From Larus michahellis (taxonomy: Eukaryota; Chordata; Aves; Charadriiformes; Laridae): a stretch of 64,000 nt of DNA. Position 1 is the stretch's first letter, and each line of letters starts with the position of its first letter. Both the position numbers and the translations under genes were made by a program. Positions 24,301 through 34,218 of the stretch are shown here, in pieces. The DNA is taken from positions 112,096,037 through 112,160,036 of the forward strand of contig NC_133897.1 of NCBI RefSeq assembly GCF_964199755.1, in the 5' to 3' direction. The notes under the pieces were generated by a model that saw nothing but the letters and a program-made list of their open reading frames with translations, was not told where the DNA came from and did no database searches.

Positions 24301-26650
24301 TTCTGGACCGTTCTTTTCAATATCATCTTAGAAGTATGGACCCCAGAACTGGATGTAGTACTGCAGCTGGGGCCTCGCTGGTGGCAACTGCTAGATGAAG
24401 TCGTTATTGTGCAGGACTTTGCCTAACGTTGTGGACTCCTCTGTTCCTCTTTCAGCTCTGCTTTTGCTGTCGAACAAGAAGGTTTTCTTTCTTTACCTGG
24501 TCTTACACTTGTCAGTTCTGTAAGAGGTAAATATTTAATGTCTGTTAATAAATGAGTGCCATTTCAGAGGGAAAAATACTGCTTTCTACACTAGCAACCC
24601 CCAAATGTTTCTGCTGTGTACTGGTGTTTGTTTTTATTTCCGTAACAGTCATTGTTAAAAAAAAAAATTATCCAAACCCAGTTCCTTTATAAGTGACAGA
24701 ATTGCTTCCTTCAACTGAAATTCTTGGCTAAAAGTGAAATAAATGCTCATTTGTCTTTTATGCGCATGGGACCGTGAGATGGAATTTATTCAGACTCCCC
24801 AGTCAACAGTTGCATAATCTCTGTTGTTGGGAAAAACATTTCAAGACAATTTACCTTTTGGATTATTTTTGGAGTATTAGGGGGAGGAGAAGGGAAAGGG
24901 AATCATTTGCAGGCAAAATGAAAAATTTTAAGTTGAACAGTGAGACAATAAGTCTGGAGATCTATGGAAACACTGACTTATTGTGTCACTTACCAAAGGA
25001 TGTTTCTTTAGAGGAAAAAACAGCTTGCTCTTTTTTTTTTGTTTTGTTTTTTTTTGCTATTTTTTAATTTAGCTGTAGTTCTTGTTTAGCATTTCTCCTT
25101 GCTTTTGACTTCATGCTCTGATTAAAGTTATTACATTGAAGAAGCTTTAATGTTTGCTTGAGGGGAGGATGGGGGAGGATTCAAACTCCTGAAAACGTTT
25201 ATCCCTTATTCTTGATTTAAATGTGATTTTTCCCAATGAAATGATTCATGCTCTTGCTTTCTTCCTCAGGCCTGTATGCTCACAGTGTTGCAAAAAAGTA
25301 AGTACATAAACTTATGGCTAGATCCTTTCTAAAAAGCTGTAATCTTTGTAATGATACTGCATGTCCCTCCCGCTATTCTCGACAGATGCGGTTGCCATCA
25401 AAGCCATATTCTACTCTCCCGATCTTCTCGCTGGGACCTTCAACCTTGCAAAGAGGAGAAAGTTTTATGAGGCCAGAGAAACCCTCTACCAGTCACCACC
25501 GATCGCTACGGAGCATGTCCAGGTGAGAAACAACCCTGGCTCACGTGTGTCTATTGGAAATGCGTCCAAATACTGAGTTATCAATCATTAAGAAGACGCT
25601 CTCTGCCTGTTTTTGTAGTTGTCAATGTTTCTGGTGCTTGTAGTAGCTTTTCTGAAGCCTCCAAATCCATGTCTCTTCCACTTACTGCTTTGATTTACAG
25701 AAATAGCCACACTAATGGTGTGTCTTACACATTTTTCACTTTACAGGTGAAAATTAATGAGAGTAAATAAAAAAAAAAAAACACAAATAAAAACCCCACA
25801 ACTGTATTTCTGTAGCATCTCTGCAAAAATATCCATAGCACGTCTTTTTCTGGTGTGAATAGACTCTTTGGAGATAAGTCTTGCAGGCTAGAATCACTCA
25901 CTCAATGTCTTGCACAGATTTATCTTTTTTTTTTTTTCCCTCTAATTTTTCTAGTTCTAATTTTCACTATTTTCAGTTTGACATTATCAAGTTATCTACT
26001 GGTTTTATATCTTACATGCGGATGGTTGTCAAAGCTAATCTGAGAAATTAAATGTAATGCTCCTTTTTGATGCGATCGACAGTATAAACCCTCTGCGTCG
26101 CTCACTAGTGCTATGATGTTGTGTCAAAATAGCCAAGCACACCTTCTCTTTGTTGTTGTTATTAGTAAGGTTGTTTTTGTTAAGGTAAATGTTACACATA
26201 CCCTCAGTTAGTGACCCTGCAGTCTTGCTGGCAGAAGCTTTCCTCTCCAGTGTTTGGTCTCCTGGTGTCACTTTTGGGACAGGAGAAAGGAAGATTTGTA
26301 TCAAGACCATTCTGGTGTGCCGTTTCCCAAAGGTGTCCCTTGGGGCCCGCTGCCGTGCTGCTAAATAATGTGACAGGTCCTGCTCTTTTGCTTTCAGGTT
26401 GACCTCAAGGTCCAAATCTGTGGATAAGTCACATGAAGAGTTTCCCAAAGAATTAATGGAGGACTGGAGCACGATGGAGGTGTGCGTGGACTGCAAGAAG
26501 TTTATTTCAGAAATCATCAATTCAAGCCGGCGCAGCCTATCTCTGGCCAACAAGCGAGCCAGGTTAAAAAGGAAAACGCAGTCCTTCTACATGTCGTCGC
26601 CGGGAACCTCTGAATACTGCCCCTCTGAAAGGACTATCAATGAGATCTGA
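3265..26650 (+). CDS. SPIRE1: SPIRE1 actin nucleator, 3' half (partial gene, 10 coding exons in window)
   Basis: SPIRE1 nucleates actin filaments with formins through its WH2 repeats and recruits myosin V and Rab11 vesicles. Coding exons seen: 3265-3306, 10275-10438, 15490-15580, 16457-16599, 19221-19394 (alternative), 22790-22927, 24456-24526, 25270-25297, 25386-25522 and 26398-26650. All phases join without a break, giving 354 aa plus stop without the alternative exon, or 412 aa with it. The domain order matches the family C-terminal half: serine-rich linker, GTBM for the myosin V tail ([16 protein letters not shown]), Spir-box ([20 protein letters not shown]), and a modified FYVE zinc finger with paired cysteines (CFCC, CQFC, CSQCC, CVDC). 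The C terminus ends TINEI. The N-terminal KIND and WH2 exons must lie left of base 1. Family identification comes from close match to the remembered human protein; isoform use is inferred. Confidence 0.97.
3307..10274 (+). other. SPIRE1 intron of 6968 bp
   Basis: AT-rich intron between the 42-nt exon and the exon at 10275. Apart from the MIR-like relic near 9175-9265 and a short A run (about 7686-7699), I see no gene, exon or repeat. Frames in this stretch look random. Confidence 0.6.
9175..9265 (+). repeat. MIR-like ancient SINE relic
   Basis: The segment gtacaagtcatttaacctt..tgtaaaaatgggaataataac follows the MIR core and 3' consensus (caagtcacttaacctctctg..ctgtaaaatggggataataa). MIR elements predate the amniote split, so diverged copies in birds are expected. 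Ends are approximate. Confidence 0.6.
10275..10438 (+). CDS. SPIRE1: SPIRE1 linker exon
   Basis: The exon lies between acceptor tttgctag and donor gtaaaa. It encodes a basic then acidic linker including [20 protein letters not shown], a conserved SPIRE1 block. It is 164 nt long and ends at a codon boundary. Confidence 0.95.
10439..15489 (+). other. SPIRE1 intron of 5051 bp
   Basis: No exon or recognisable transposon is seen. It contains a C-rich low-complexity run (about 12314-12332, G-rich on the - strand) and a T run near 13866-13876. The pyrimidine tract at its end leads to the 15490 acceptor. Confidence 0.55.
15490..15580 (+). CDS. SPIRE1: SPIRE1 serine-rich linker exon
   Basis: The exon lies between acceptor cacacag and donor gtgagt. 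It encodes [20 protein letters not shown] and onward to SSRK, the low-complexity linker ahead of the myosin V-binding motif. It is 91 nt and leaves one base. A second in-phase donor (gtacca) lies 18 nt upstream, at 15563. Confidence 0.92.
15581..16456 (+). other. SPIRE1 intron of 876 bp
   Basis: Ordinary AT-rich intron. An open frame on the last 80 bases runs into the following exon but begins inside the intron, so it is not evidence of an earlier start. Confidence 0.6.
16457..16599 (+). CDS. SPIRE1: SPIRE1 GTBM exon (myosin V tail-binding motif)
   Basis: The exon lies between acceptor atctttag and donor gtaagt. It reads [20 protein letters not shown] and then [20 protein letters not shown], near-identical to the human protein as remembered. 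The family assigns this region to the globular-tail-binding motif that recruits myosin V motors. It ends in phase 0 (RSL), the point where the alternative 58-codon exon can be inserted. Confidence 0.96.
16600..19220 (+). other. SPIRE1 intron upstream of the alternative exon
   Basis: Contains T-rich simple sequence (18245-18286) and an unexplained coding-looking segment at 18478-18594, reported as a finding. Otherwise no feature is recognised. Confidence 0.55.
19221..19394 (+). CDS. SPIRE1: SPIRE1 alternative exon, probable ExonC of the mitochondrial isoform Spire1C
   Basis: An open 174-nt (58-codon) phase 0-0 exon lies between a strong acceptor (cctatctattgttcag) and a weak donor (AAAG then gtttgc). 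It starts [20 protein letters not shown], runs through [18 protein letters not shown] and ends RWKPAK. The product is hydrophobic and basic, unlike the surrounding linker. The published Spire1C isoform is defined by a 58-aa ExonC that targets SPIRE1 to mitochondria; length, phase and position all match. The identity is inferred from these, not from alignment. The weak donor fits a regulated cassette exon. Confidence 0.8.
19395..22789 (+). other. SPIRE1 intron downstream of the alternative exon
   Basis: AT-rich intron with no second exon recognised. Two adjacent short hairpins lie at 22096-22139. The other open frames have no coding character that I can support. Confidence 0.55.
22790..22927 (+). 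CDS. SPIRE1: SPIRE1 Spir-box exon
   Basis: The exon lies between acceptor ggcttccag and donor gtaggg. It is 138 nt (46 codons) with both ends in phase 0. It reads [20 protein letters not shown] and on to ALKKGK, containing the Spir-box helix that precedes the FYVE-like finger. Confidence 0.97.
22928..24455 (+). other. SPIRE1 intron with diverged CR1 remnant
   Basis: The first 1.1 kb is plain AT-rich intron. The final part (about 24060-24420) resembles a very old CR1 in antisense orientation and runs to within about 40 bp of the FYVE exon acceptor. Confidence 0.5.
24060..24420 (-). mobile_element. highly diverged CR1-like remnant
   Basis: Two blocks recall the antisense CR1 consensus: ctaaatgtatttatggctga..tttatgcccatttgttcttgtg (compare ctaaatttaccctctttcagtttaaaaccattaccccttgtcc) and ggaccccagaactggatgt..actgcagctggggcctcgc. 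The similarity is weak and the ends are uncertain. Confidence 0.45.
24456..24526 (+). CDS. SPIRE1: SPIRE1 FYVE-like zinc finger, first exon
   Basis: The exon lies between acceptor tctttcag and donor gtaaat. It encodes [20 protein letters not shown] then FCK plus two bases of an arginine codon. The CxxC pairs are zinc ligands of the modified FYVE domain that binds vesicle membranes. Confidence 0.95.
24527..25269 (+). other. SPIRE1 intron of 743 bp
   Basis: AT-rich intron inside the FYVE-like domain. It contains a T/G-T rich run near 25031-25064. No exon is recognised. Confidence 0.55.
25270..25297 (+). CDS. SPIRE1: SPIRE1 FYVE-like zinc finger, 28-nt microexon
   Basis: The exon lies between acceptor cttcctcag and donor gtaagt. 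It completes the split arginine codon and encodes PVCSQCCKK, carrying further zinc-binding cysteines. Only 28 nt long, it is confirmed by phase continuity on both sides. Confidence 0.93.
25386..25522 (+). CDS. SPIRE1: SPIRE1 FYVE-domain insertion-loop exon
   Basis: The exon lies between acceptor ttctcgacag and donor gtgaga, only 88 nt after the preceding microexon. It encodes [20 protein letters not shown] and continues through a serine-rich loop to RSLRSMS plus two bases. It matches the SPIRE1 loop between the two halves of the finger. Confidence 0.95.
25523..26397 (+). other. SPIRE1 last intron (875 bp)
   Basis: Contains an A run near 25770-25783 and a T run near 25926-25937. A 172-codon open frame on the opposite strand (26035-26553) overlaps the terminal exon and looks like a shadow of it. 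No independent gene is supported. Confidence 0.55.
26398..26650 (+). CDS. SPIRE1: SPIRE1 terminal coding exon
   Basis: The acceptor is gctttcag and the stop TGA is at 26648-26650. It encodes [20 protein letters not shown], the last zinc-binding CxxC pair, then the basic [20 protein letters not shown] and the C terminus [13 protein letters not shown]. The stop matches the orthologous end of the protein. Confidence 0.97.
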
Positions 26651-27368
26651 GCCTTGTGCCTTTTCTTTTGCTTATGTCTTCATGAGGTCATCATCCATGG
26701 GCAAGGTCACTGAGACCGGATTCTCATCCCGTTGCTTCGGTTTCACTTGACTGGCTTGAATTTGCGTTAGGTCACAGGATTTCCTACTCCAACGGTTCCC
26801 AGAGAGGCAGAAATGCTATGTTTAGATCTGTGCAGAATGATACGCAACGGGGTCAGCTGCTCGCGCCGGAAGAAAATCAATAGTTTGAAATTGTTGCTTC
26901 TTTTGTATGCGTGCGGTGAAACTAGAAAGCCTTTTCTTGCTTTCAGTCTTTTTTTAACCATGCTTTGAATCATTTTTCAGGAGATGAGCTGAAAACCTAT
27001 GTTTAATGGAGAACCAAATCTAACAAAGCGTCAGCGTTAGCAGAGTAGCAAACAGTAAGTCATATTGGCGTTACCACCCTAGTAATGCTCACGTCCTAGT
27101 CGAAACAGCAAAGGGTCGCAGCGCACACCAGACACCGAGCGTGAGCGACTGTGGTCAAAACCGTCTTTCTTTGAACAGTTTTCGGTTGCTCTGAGATGAG
27201 GGTTCAGCACGGGACTCTGCAAAGTCTGTGTCCTGGAGCAAAACACGCGATGAAGCTCTTCGCCCGTGTGGTTGGCCATTCCCCTGAGCTGCTGTACTTC
27301 TTAAGCCTTAGTGTACTTCTAAGTGTCTCCTGAGCAGGTTTTAGTAGTTTACTTTCTATCTTGAATGT

Positions 27369-27386
27369 ATGATGATGATGATGATG
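27369..27386 (+). repeat. ATG/GAT trinucleotide microsatellite
   Basis: About six perfect atg repeats, followed by the degenerate acgactactagtag. It lies in the probable SPIRE1 3' UTR. Confidence 0.85.
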
Positions 27387-29966
27387 ACGACTACTAGTAG
27401 CAGTGAATTTTAGTAGTAGACAGAGTTTGTACAGTTTATGGGGGAGGATGGGAAATAAGGGAGGCTTCTAATTTTAACTGAATACCTGTAAAGTTGTTCT
27501 CGTCGTTACTCAGAGGAAATGGTGGGTAAGGTGTACATTTGTATTATAGTGGAGCACACAAATACTGCTGTAGTTCTGTCTTGACAGCATATCCACTGAG
27601 AACCCCATTTTTTCTGGGGTTTGTAACTTGGCTGTAAAAATTCGTGTTCTGCTGAAATTTGGGACGGTGCTGTCTCAGATTGGGAGCAATCTCTCTCTTT
27701 TTTTCTTTTACCTTTTTTCATTCTTTTTTTCCCTTTTTAATTTGCGTACGAAAGAGTGCTAGACTAGTTGTTTAGAAGTTCCAAGAATGTTACAACGTTA
27801 ACTGACGTCTCATGCTTTTTTGCACTTTTTTTTATATTCAAAATACTTTTTTTAAATTCGGGCATAGCCAGAGTTTAGTCAATAATTTGGGGCCAGATCA
27901 TTTTGGTATTTAAAAACAAGCTAACATAGCCAAGTTATTAATACTTGAAAATCAACTACTGTAACTTTTTCATAAAATTTTTAATACCCTGAGGCATATT
28001 TAATATCTATATAGCAGTGTATTATAGAATGACATAGCAGAAAAGTTTCAGATCTATTTATTAACATTTCTATACTTCAGATTAATGAGAGATACCTCAG
28101 AACTGCTCCAAAGTAGCTGGGTCTGGATTTCTGTAACATGATTTTAAAGATGTGTTAATCAAAACAGATTCTCCCGTCCAAATCTCGTGCGTGGATAAGC
28201 CCAAGAGGAGGCAGACTGCCCCGCCAGCCCTGGGAAGGCACGGCACCGTCCAGAGCCCGCGGGGCACCGGGGCTGGATGGTTCCCCTGCGGTAGCTGGGT
28301 TCCAGCCCCGCTGCGGGCTCCCTCCTGCAGCCCTGGGGGAACAAGGCTTCCCCTTCAAATATCTTACATTGCAGCCTTCGGAGCAGCCACTCGTATCCTG
28401 TCTTTTTAAGTTGATTTGAAAAGCACATGCAAAAGTCTCCTTAAACCTTCCCAGGGACTCATCCATCCTTATTTTTCTTTGAACGCCCCCTTGGAAAAAT
28501 GAGAATTTTTGCATATTGCAGGGCTTATCGAAAGAATATTTTTAATTTTTGCTGAACCAATGCAAAGAGGAAAAGCAGGGCTCAAGGCTAAGTCTCCAGC
28601 TTGGCTGTCCCGTGTAAGGTCAGCTGTCACAGCCCTCTCCTCGGGGTACCTCTGGAAACGGGCATCTTTAAGCAGCTGGAGAACTGGCGTGAGACAAGGC
28701 TGTAGGGTTGCAGGGGGTGAGCAGCACAGACAGACGGATGGGAAAGGTCTGCTCTTGCCGGAGGGCTCGCCTGATCTCAGTCACATCAGCACTTTTTCTT
28801 CTTTCTGTGCCAAAACCAGGCCGCGTGTTTGCTGCACGGTGCATGGGGAAGACTCGACCGAAAGAAATGCGTGAAATCTCGCTTTGCATCTCCCCTGTTG
28901 TTCTTACCATTTCCTCCTGGAAATGCCCCAGCCACGTGCTACAGTGGCTCAGTCCTCTGCTGGCAGCCCTCTTCCCTGGCGTCCTCAAGCCCCTGAGGTG
29001 CAGGGTGTCCAGCGTGTTTGTTTTCCCCTTTGAGAGGGATGTAGGATGTCGCGGAGCAGGCAGGATCGAGGACTAAATCCTGAGTGTGCAAAGGAAAATG
29101 AGTCCCCAGTGGCACTCCCATGTCCCCTTCCGCCTTGGCAGTGTCAGGGGCGGCTCTGGGGAAGCGGCAGAGCCTCGGGGTCCAGCTTTGCCCTCCCGGG
29201 ATGGCCAGTAGCCAGTAGCTCTGCTGTGCTAGCCCAGGTACGAACACCAAACGACAACGCGATGGTTGTACAAACTGCTCCGTGTTGCTCAGGCAGAGCT
29301 GCCGTGGGGCACGGCATGGATACCTGCCATTTTCCCTGGGAAAAAAACCCTCTGGGGTGCTGACACACGTTGCGGCAAGCGCCAGAAAAGGTGGTGCGGA
29401 GGGCTGCCTCCATCCCCCTTCCCTCCCATCCCTTTCCTCTCTGCCACAGCTGCTCCGCACTATCCTGGCATTTCGTTCCACAGAAGAGAAAGCAGGGGGT
29501 TGGTTTGTCGTGCGGAGCCTGAAGGAGCTCTGTTGCCTGGATCTCTGCGGAGTGGGCTATTTTTAGCTTTCCATCATCTCGCTGCTTGCACCAGCATCCC
29601 AAATCCGCTGCAGCCATTTATTTGCCTGCCTCCCCCGCGGTGCTGCCCGGCACGTCCTATTTACGCTCTGAACTTCACATTAGCGTCAGAGGGTGAAATC
29701 AGAAGCTTGTAAATATGTGTAATATATTTATTAATATTTAGGAAGTCTCCATCAATCATGCAGCGGGAATTGACTTTCCCATGATGTTTTAAAAAGGAAA
29801 TGAGTCTTATTTATATGTGTGTTAAGTATTATCTTTATTACAGTTAACGCTTTCGGCCCCCTACTACAGTTTGCACTCCATAGGCATTTTAGAGTGAATC
29901 ACTGCTGAAAAGAATGCGGGACTAGCACAGCGAGCTCCCTCCCAGGAATTTTTTCAATCTTTTGAA

Positions 29967-29986
29967 TTTTTTTTTTTTTTTTTTTT
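29967..29986 (+). repeat. poly(T) tract
   Basis: A run of about 20 T residues inside an AT-rich block downstream of SPIRE1. Homopolymer length is prone to sequencing error. Confidence 0.8.
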
Positions 29987-30287
29987 AGCTTCATTAATTA
30001 TGCCCAAGGTCTGTTTAAATATATCGTAGGAGACCCAAGGAGTTCCAGATGCCACTGGCAGCATCGGTCTTGTTTTGTACGAGAAGCTGGTTGTGGAGGG
30101 TGCAAGACCAGCTCTGCCGCAGGGCGGCGGGGGGGCAGGGAGGGAGCTGCCCTTTGCTGCCGCTCTCGCTTCTCTAAAACCTGAAGCTTCAAACCTTCAC
30201 GGTGACGATATTGCTTTGGGGCTTTGGTTTTGTTTTCCCCCCTTCCCCCTTACTCCCTTTATACAGGGAGGGGTGTTACCTGGCGAA

Positions 30288-30293
30288 AATAAA
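30288..30293 (+). promoter_or_regulatory. SPIRE1: candidate SPIRE1 polyadenylation signal
   Basis: AATAAA is followed within 15-30 nt by the GU-rich tttgtctgtgtt, a good cleavage context. A second AATAAA at 30515-30520 is also followed by tgcttgtgt. Either would give a 3' UTR of about 3.6-3.9 kb. Which is used, if either, cannot be told from sequence. Confidence 0.4.
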
Positions 30294-33200
30294 ATGCCTT
30301 TCCGTTATAGCCTTTGTCTGTGTTAATTATTCGTGTGGAAGCTGATTTAAAGCTTCTGCCTCTCTCCTTTTCTTCTTTGTGCTTTTATAGTTTTGCAGAT
30401 TGGTCGGATGTTTCTTTTGGCAAAGAATTGTTAATGAAAGTGATTGAATAACAGCTGAACAGCGGCTGGGTTGCATGAAGGGACGGAAACATGTTGAAGT
30501 ATTCTTAGAATAGCAATAAAACTGCTTGTGTAACCCCAGTGATGTGATTAGCACCGAGTCATCGCTCCCAGCCCGCTCCCTCCCTTACCTACGTGTTGCT
30601 GCTTCCAACACTGCCGGTCTCTCGCCGAGGGGAGCTTGTTCTGCATGTCCTACGGGCTTCGGGAAATCTCCATCCCTCAGCTTTGGGAGAGAAATGCTGG
30701 CAGTCTTTTGGAGAGGTTTTTGATGGATTGTTTTTAGTTTTAAAACCAGAAGCGGAGAGAACATTGTTACCACAACTATTACGTTGTTCTCTCTTCTCTT
30801 TCAAGCTTCCCTTTTCTCCCCCAGGCAAGTTCAGCGTCAGCTTCCACGGTTAGCTACCGGCTGCATGCTCTATAGGTTAAAACTAATTTAGAAGCTCCAA
30901 CTTTAGACTCCTGGTGGCTACCTTCCTGCTTTACCTCATCCAGCAGCTCCCTACATCGTTTAGGAATGTCTTAGGAGCTCAGTCTCATCTGTGAAACGGT
31001 GACAGCACACACAGGCACGAGGGAAAGGTGCTGCGACTGTACGCTCTGGTGCTACAGCATATGGATTATGTTAACGTTACCATGAAATTTTATAGTATTT
31101 CCATGTTGATAACTTGGAGCTGCTCTGGTTTATTTCTTCTTATTTTGTATGTATGTATCCTAAGGCCAATCTGAGAATGTTTATGAATATTGATACCAGT
31201 TATAAAGATCTGTTTTGTTGTTTCTGTCTGATTTTTACGGCTGTGTTTCAGATTTTTTTTTTGGGGTACCTGGAATTACTGTTCATCAAAATTTCCTGGC
31301 AGGAGACCAACCAGCGAGGGCCGTTAGCTCAGTTGGATGTGATACACAAGACACAGAACCCATTTCCTGACACATAAGTGTAACTCCATGAGCTTTGTCC
31401 TCACGGCAGCTCCGTCGAGTCCAGCGCCGCAGTCCCCTCCCGCTGGCAGAGCTGGTGCTACCGCGTGTGAGAGGTGGGTGCTGGGCAGCATCCACGGGTT
31501 CCGGGGGCCCAGGGCCCTCCTCACATTCTCGGCTTGACATTGAAAGATCCCAGAGCTGCTCTTGTTGCTCAGTTTACCTGGCACGAGCTGTGAGCCCTTC
31601 CACGCCCTGGGGTCCCCATTTGCAAAAACAGGGACTACAAAGTGGTTACAACTGCTGCAGGAGTTGTGAGAGGCGAGCGCTCAGCGTCAGGGCTAGTAGG
31701 ATCCTGCACTGCAAGTTTCCATCAGCTTTTCGTACTTGAAAGTGATGAGCACCACTTCCAGGTGCACTGAATTCCAGATAGCTGAAACATTACAACACTT
31801 AACAAGCAAAGATTTGGGAATGAATTTTACCACGGCAGCCCGCCCACTCGGCGAATGTCATAGGGCAGAACCAGGAGATGAAGCTAAACGGTTACCAAAT
31901 AGACACAGCAGATTTTATGCGGCAGCAGCTTTAGTTCATTTGCACTAAACTCCAGTAACTTTTCAGCTTCTCCTCTGGTGGGGCTGTTCCGCAGGGGCAG
32001 TGCCTGGCTGACCCCAGCGCCAGAGACGCGGGGAGCCTGGGCTCCCTGTCCCGAAATGACGACAGAAGCCACTGCACTCTGCCAAGGTCTTCAAGGTGGT
32101 TTTTGCAGAACAGTTCTAGAGGAAGCCCTGTGGAATGGACCTTTCTATAGCTAATAAAAAATACATTTTTCAGGAGACAGTCTTTCGCGGTGCCAGGCTA
32201 CAAGTAGTCATAGCTGGAGAAGACCTGTTTGATTAGTAACCCATTTGATTAAAAAAACCCTGCACGTGCAAAAAAGGTGAGCATCCAGTGTGAAAAAAAA
32301 AATACATTCTTGGTGCCTCCCACGCAGTTGTAGCGCTCATGTTAAGCTACAGCTCCTCCCTGCCTTTCCCTAACCGGAGTCACGTCAGCGCTGCACACGG
32401 GGAGGCAGAGATGGCTTGGCTTCTGCAGGACAGCCTGTGGGGCAAACATTGCCGTGTGGGATTTAACAATCACAGGCTTTCAGGGGGTGCTAAAGCCAGA
32501 ATTAAAGGACACAGGCATGAGTCGATGCAACTTCTGCAGGAGGTTGGCTTCCAAAGCTTGGTGGAAATAAGCACCAGTTAAGTTGATGTGTGTATAAAGA
32601 GAGAGGCTCCATTCTCATGGCCCAGCTTACAGGACGGGTAGAGGCCAAGGCCCAAGTCTGGCTTGGTTGTACCGAAGGGGCTGGTGGGTACGTTGGAAAG
32701 CAAAAATGAAGATACAAGGAGTGTATTTGTGCTGTATTTCTGTTAAAGCTGGTTCCCCCTCCCCAAACCCCACCTTTTAATAAAGGAACAAAGAAAATCC
32801 CAAACAGGAGATGCACTTTTTGGACATTAACAGGCCCAAAGCACAAGCCCTTCCCCTTCAAACTTCTCCTGCTTCTGTGCTGTCACTGCGCATGTACCGT
32901 CTGTGCGGCTTCAGGTACACCGGGGCATCAGCTCTAACAGAGAAAGGCGATAGAATCGTCTTCTGCTTGTTCTCATGTTATGTGGTACTGAAATGCAATT
33001 TCTTGTTTATGCGTTACTAATAAAAAAAAAAAAGTTCTTTAAAATGGCAGCACATTGCTCTCGCTTTCTTGAGCTAACTGTAAAGCCAGCGAGCATCGGT
33101 TCTCACCCAGCACAGCTGGTATGGGCACGGTCCGTGGTGTTTGGTCAGGTAGAGCCCTGAACCGCCGCTGCTGCAGAGTTTAGCTAGGTTAGAAACAAAA

Positions 33201-34198
33201 CCATACAAGAGTAGAACAGGGAAGTCTTGTACCAGCAGGGCCCCAAATTAGGAGCCCTTACTGATTATTTTACTTGCAGGTGCCTTCCAGTAAAATGAGA
33301 CTCAGACCTCAATCACCTCAGCTGTGGAAGAATTAAGAGGACAGGAATTGTGCTTCACAAAAATGCCTTTTCCTTGACTAGACCGATAGCAAAAGCATGA
33401 CCTGCCTCCTGGAGCTGCGACTAAAAAGCTAGCACATGCCCTACACGATTTTCACTCGCGGCAAATACTGTTGGTGGGGTAAGAAGACAGTTTATTGTAT
33501 AAATAAGGCCTTATTACAAGTCAAGGCTAATAACTTTAGAGGACTTCCCTGTTTTACTGCAAAATGATGCGGCGCCAGACCCACGTGGAGTTAGCAGGTC
33601 AGGCACCAACGCCGCCTGCAGAGCTTTTGGCCAGCAGGGTGTGTGGCTAACGGCGAGCTCCAGGGAGCCTGGTACTGGGTCCCGCTGCTTACCCAGCACA
33701 CACTAACAAACACCAGCGTTTCTCCAGCCTTCTCTGAAAACCAACCGCCCATTTTATGTTACAGCAGATACACCCAGAAGTGGTTTGTTTGGTTTTTTTT
33801 TAAACTGAGGATGTCATTTATTTAAGATAGCACCATGGGGTACACAGACACTTTAGAGAGTCCTGCCCTTCACAGCTTACAATCTAGGAAGATGCAAGAA
33901 TAGGAAAGGTGTCAGCCGCTGCTCCACCTGAAGATTTTAAATTAAAACTGTCACATCAAGGAATGTCATCTTACGCAGTGCTACTTTATTACATCGTCAC
34001 ATACATCAATGCCTGATAATGTGCTGTACATCAGTTCCCGGTACACGTTAAGTGCTGCAATTCAGTGCCTTCACTTGTGTTAAGCAAATCTTTCAAGAAT
34101 ACTGCAGCTTCTACTAGGATTGCCCCTTTTCCCAACAAATACAACCCTTCCCCCATAGTGCCTCCTGACCTGGCGGGGGAAAAAGAAGTAAGAAGTTT

Positions 34199-34218
34199 GG
34201 GGGGGGTGGGGGGGGGGG
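34199..34218 (+). repeat. G-rich homopolymer run
   Basis: Eight G, one T, then eleven G. It is capable of G-quadruplex folding on the + strand. A C9-G-C4 run 780 bp further right (34986-34999) has the opposite polarity. Confidence 0.8.

Larger units (their letters stand above)
26651..30310 (+). other. SPIRE1: probable SPIRE1 3' UTR and adjoining DNA
   Basis: AT-rich sequence with long T runs follows the SPIRE1 stop to about 28150, as expected of a 3' UTR. A short ATG-repeat microsatellite lies at about 27369-27386. From 28180 to 29650 the base composition becomes GC-rich, then returns to AT-rich, ending near a good AATAAA with a GU-rich downstream element at 30288. How far the mRNA extends is inferred, not shown. 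Confidence 0.4.

Noticed and set aside
26035-26553. 172-codon - strand frame over the SPIRE1 last exon
   Set aside because: It is the shadow of the real SPIRE1 exon plus intron sequence on the opposite strand.
28939-29712. Overlapping frames of 120-180 codons in the GC-rich block
   Set aside because: They occur in several frames on both strands at once, with no recognisable domain or splice context. Composition explains them.
33840-33895. Segment gtcctgcccttcacagcttacaatctag resembling a phrase seen in old mammalian interspersed repeats
   Set aside because: Only about 30 bases resemble it. This is too little to assign a repeat family without a profile search.
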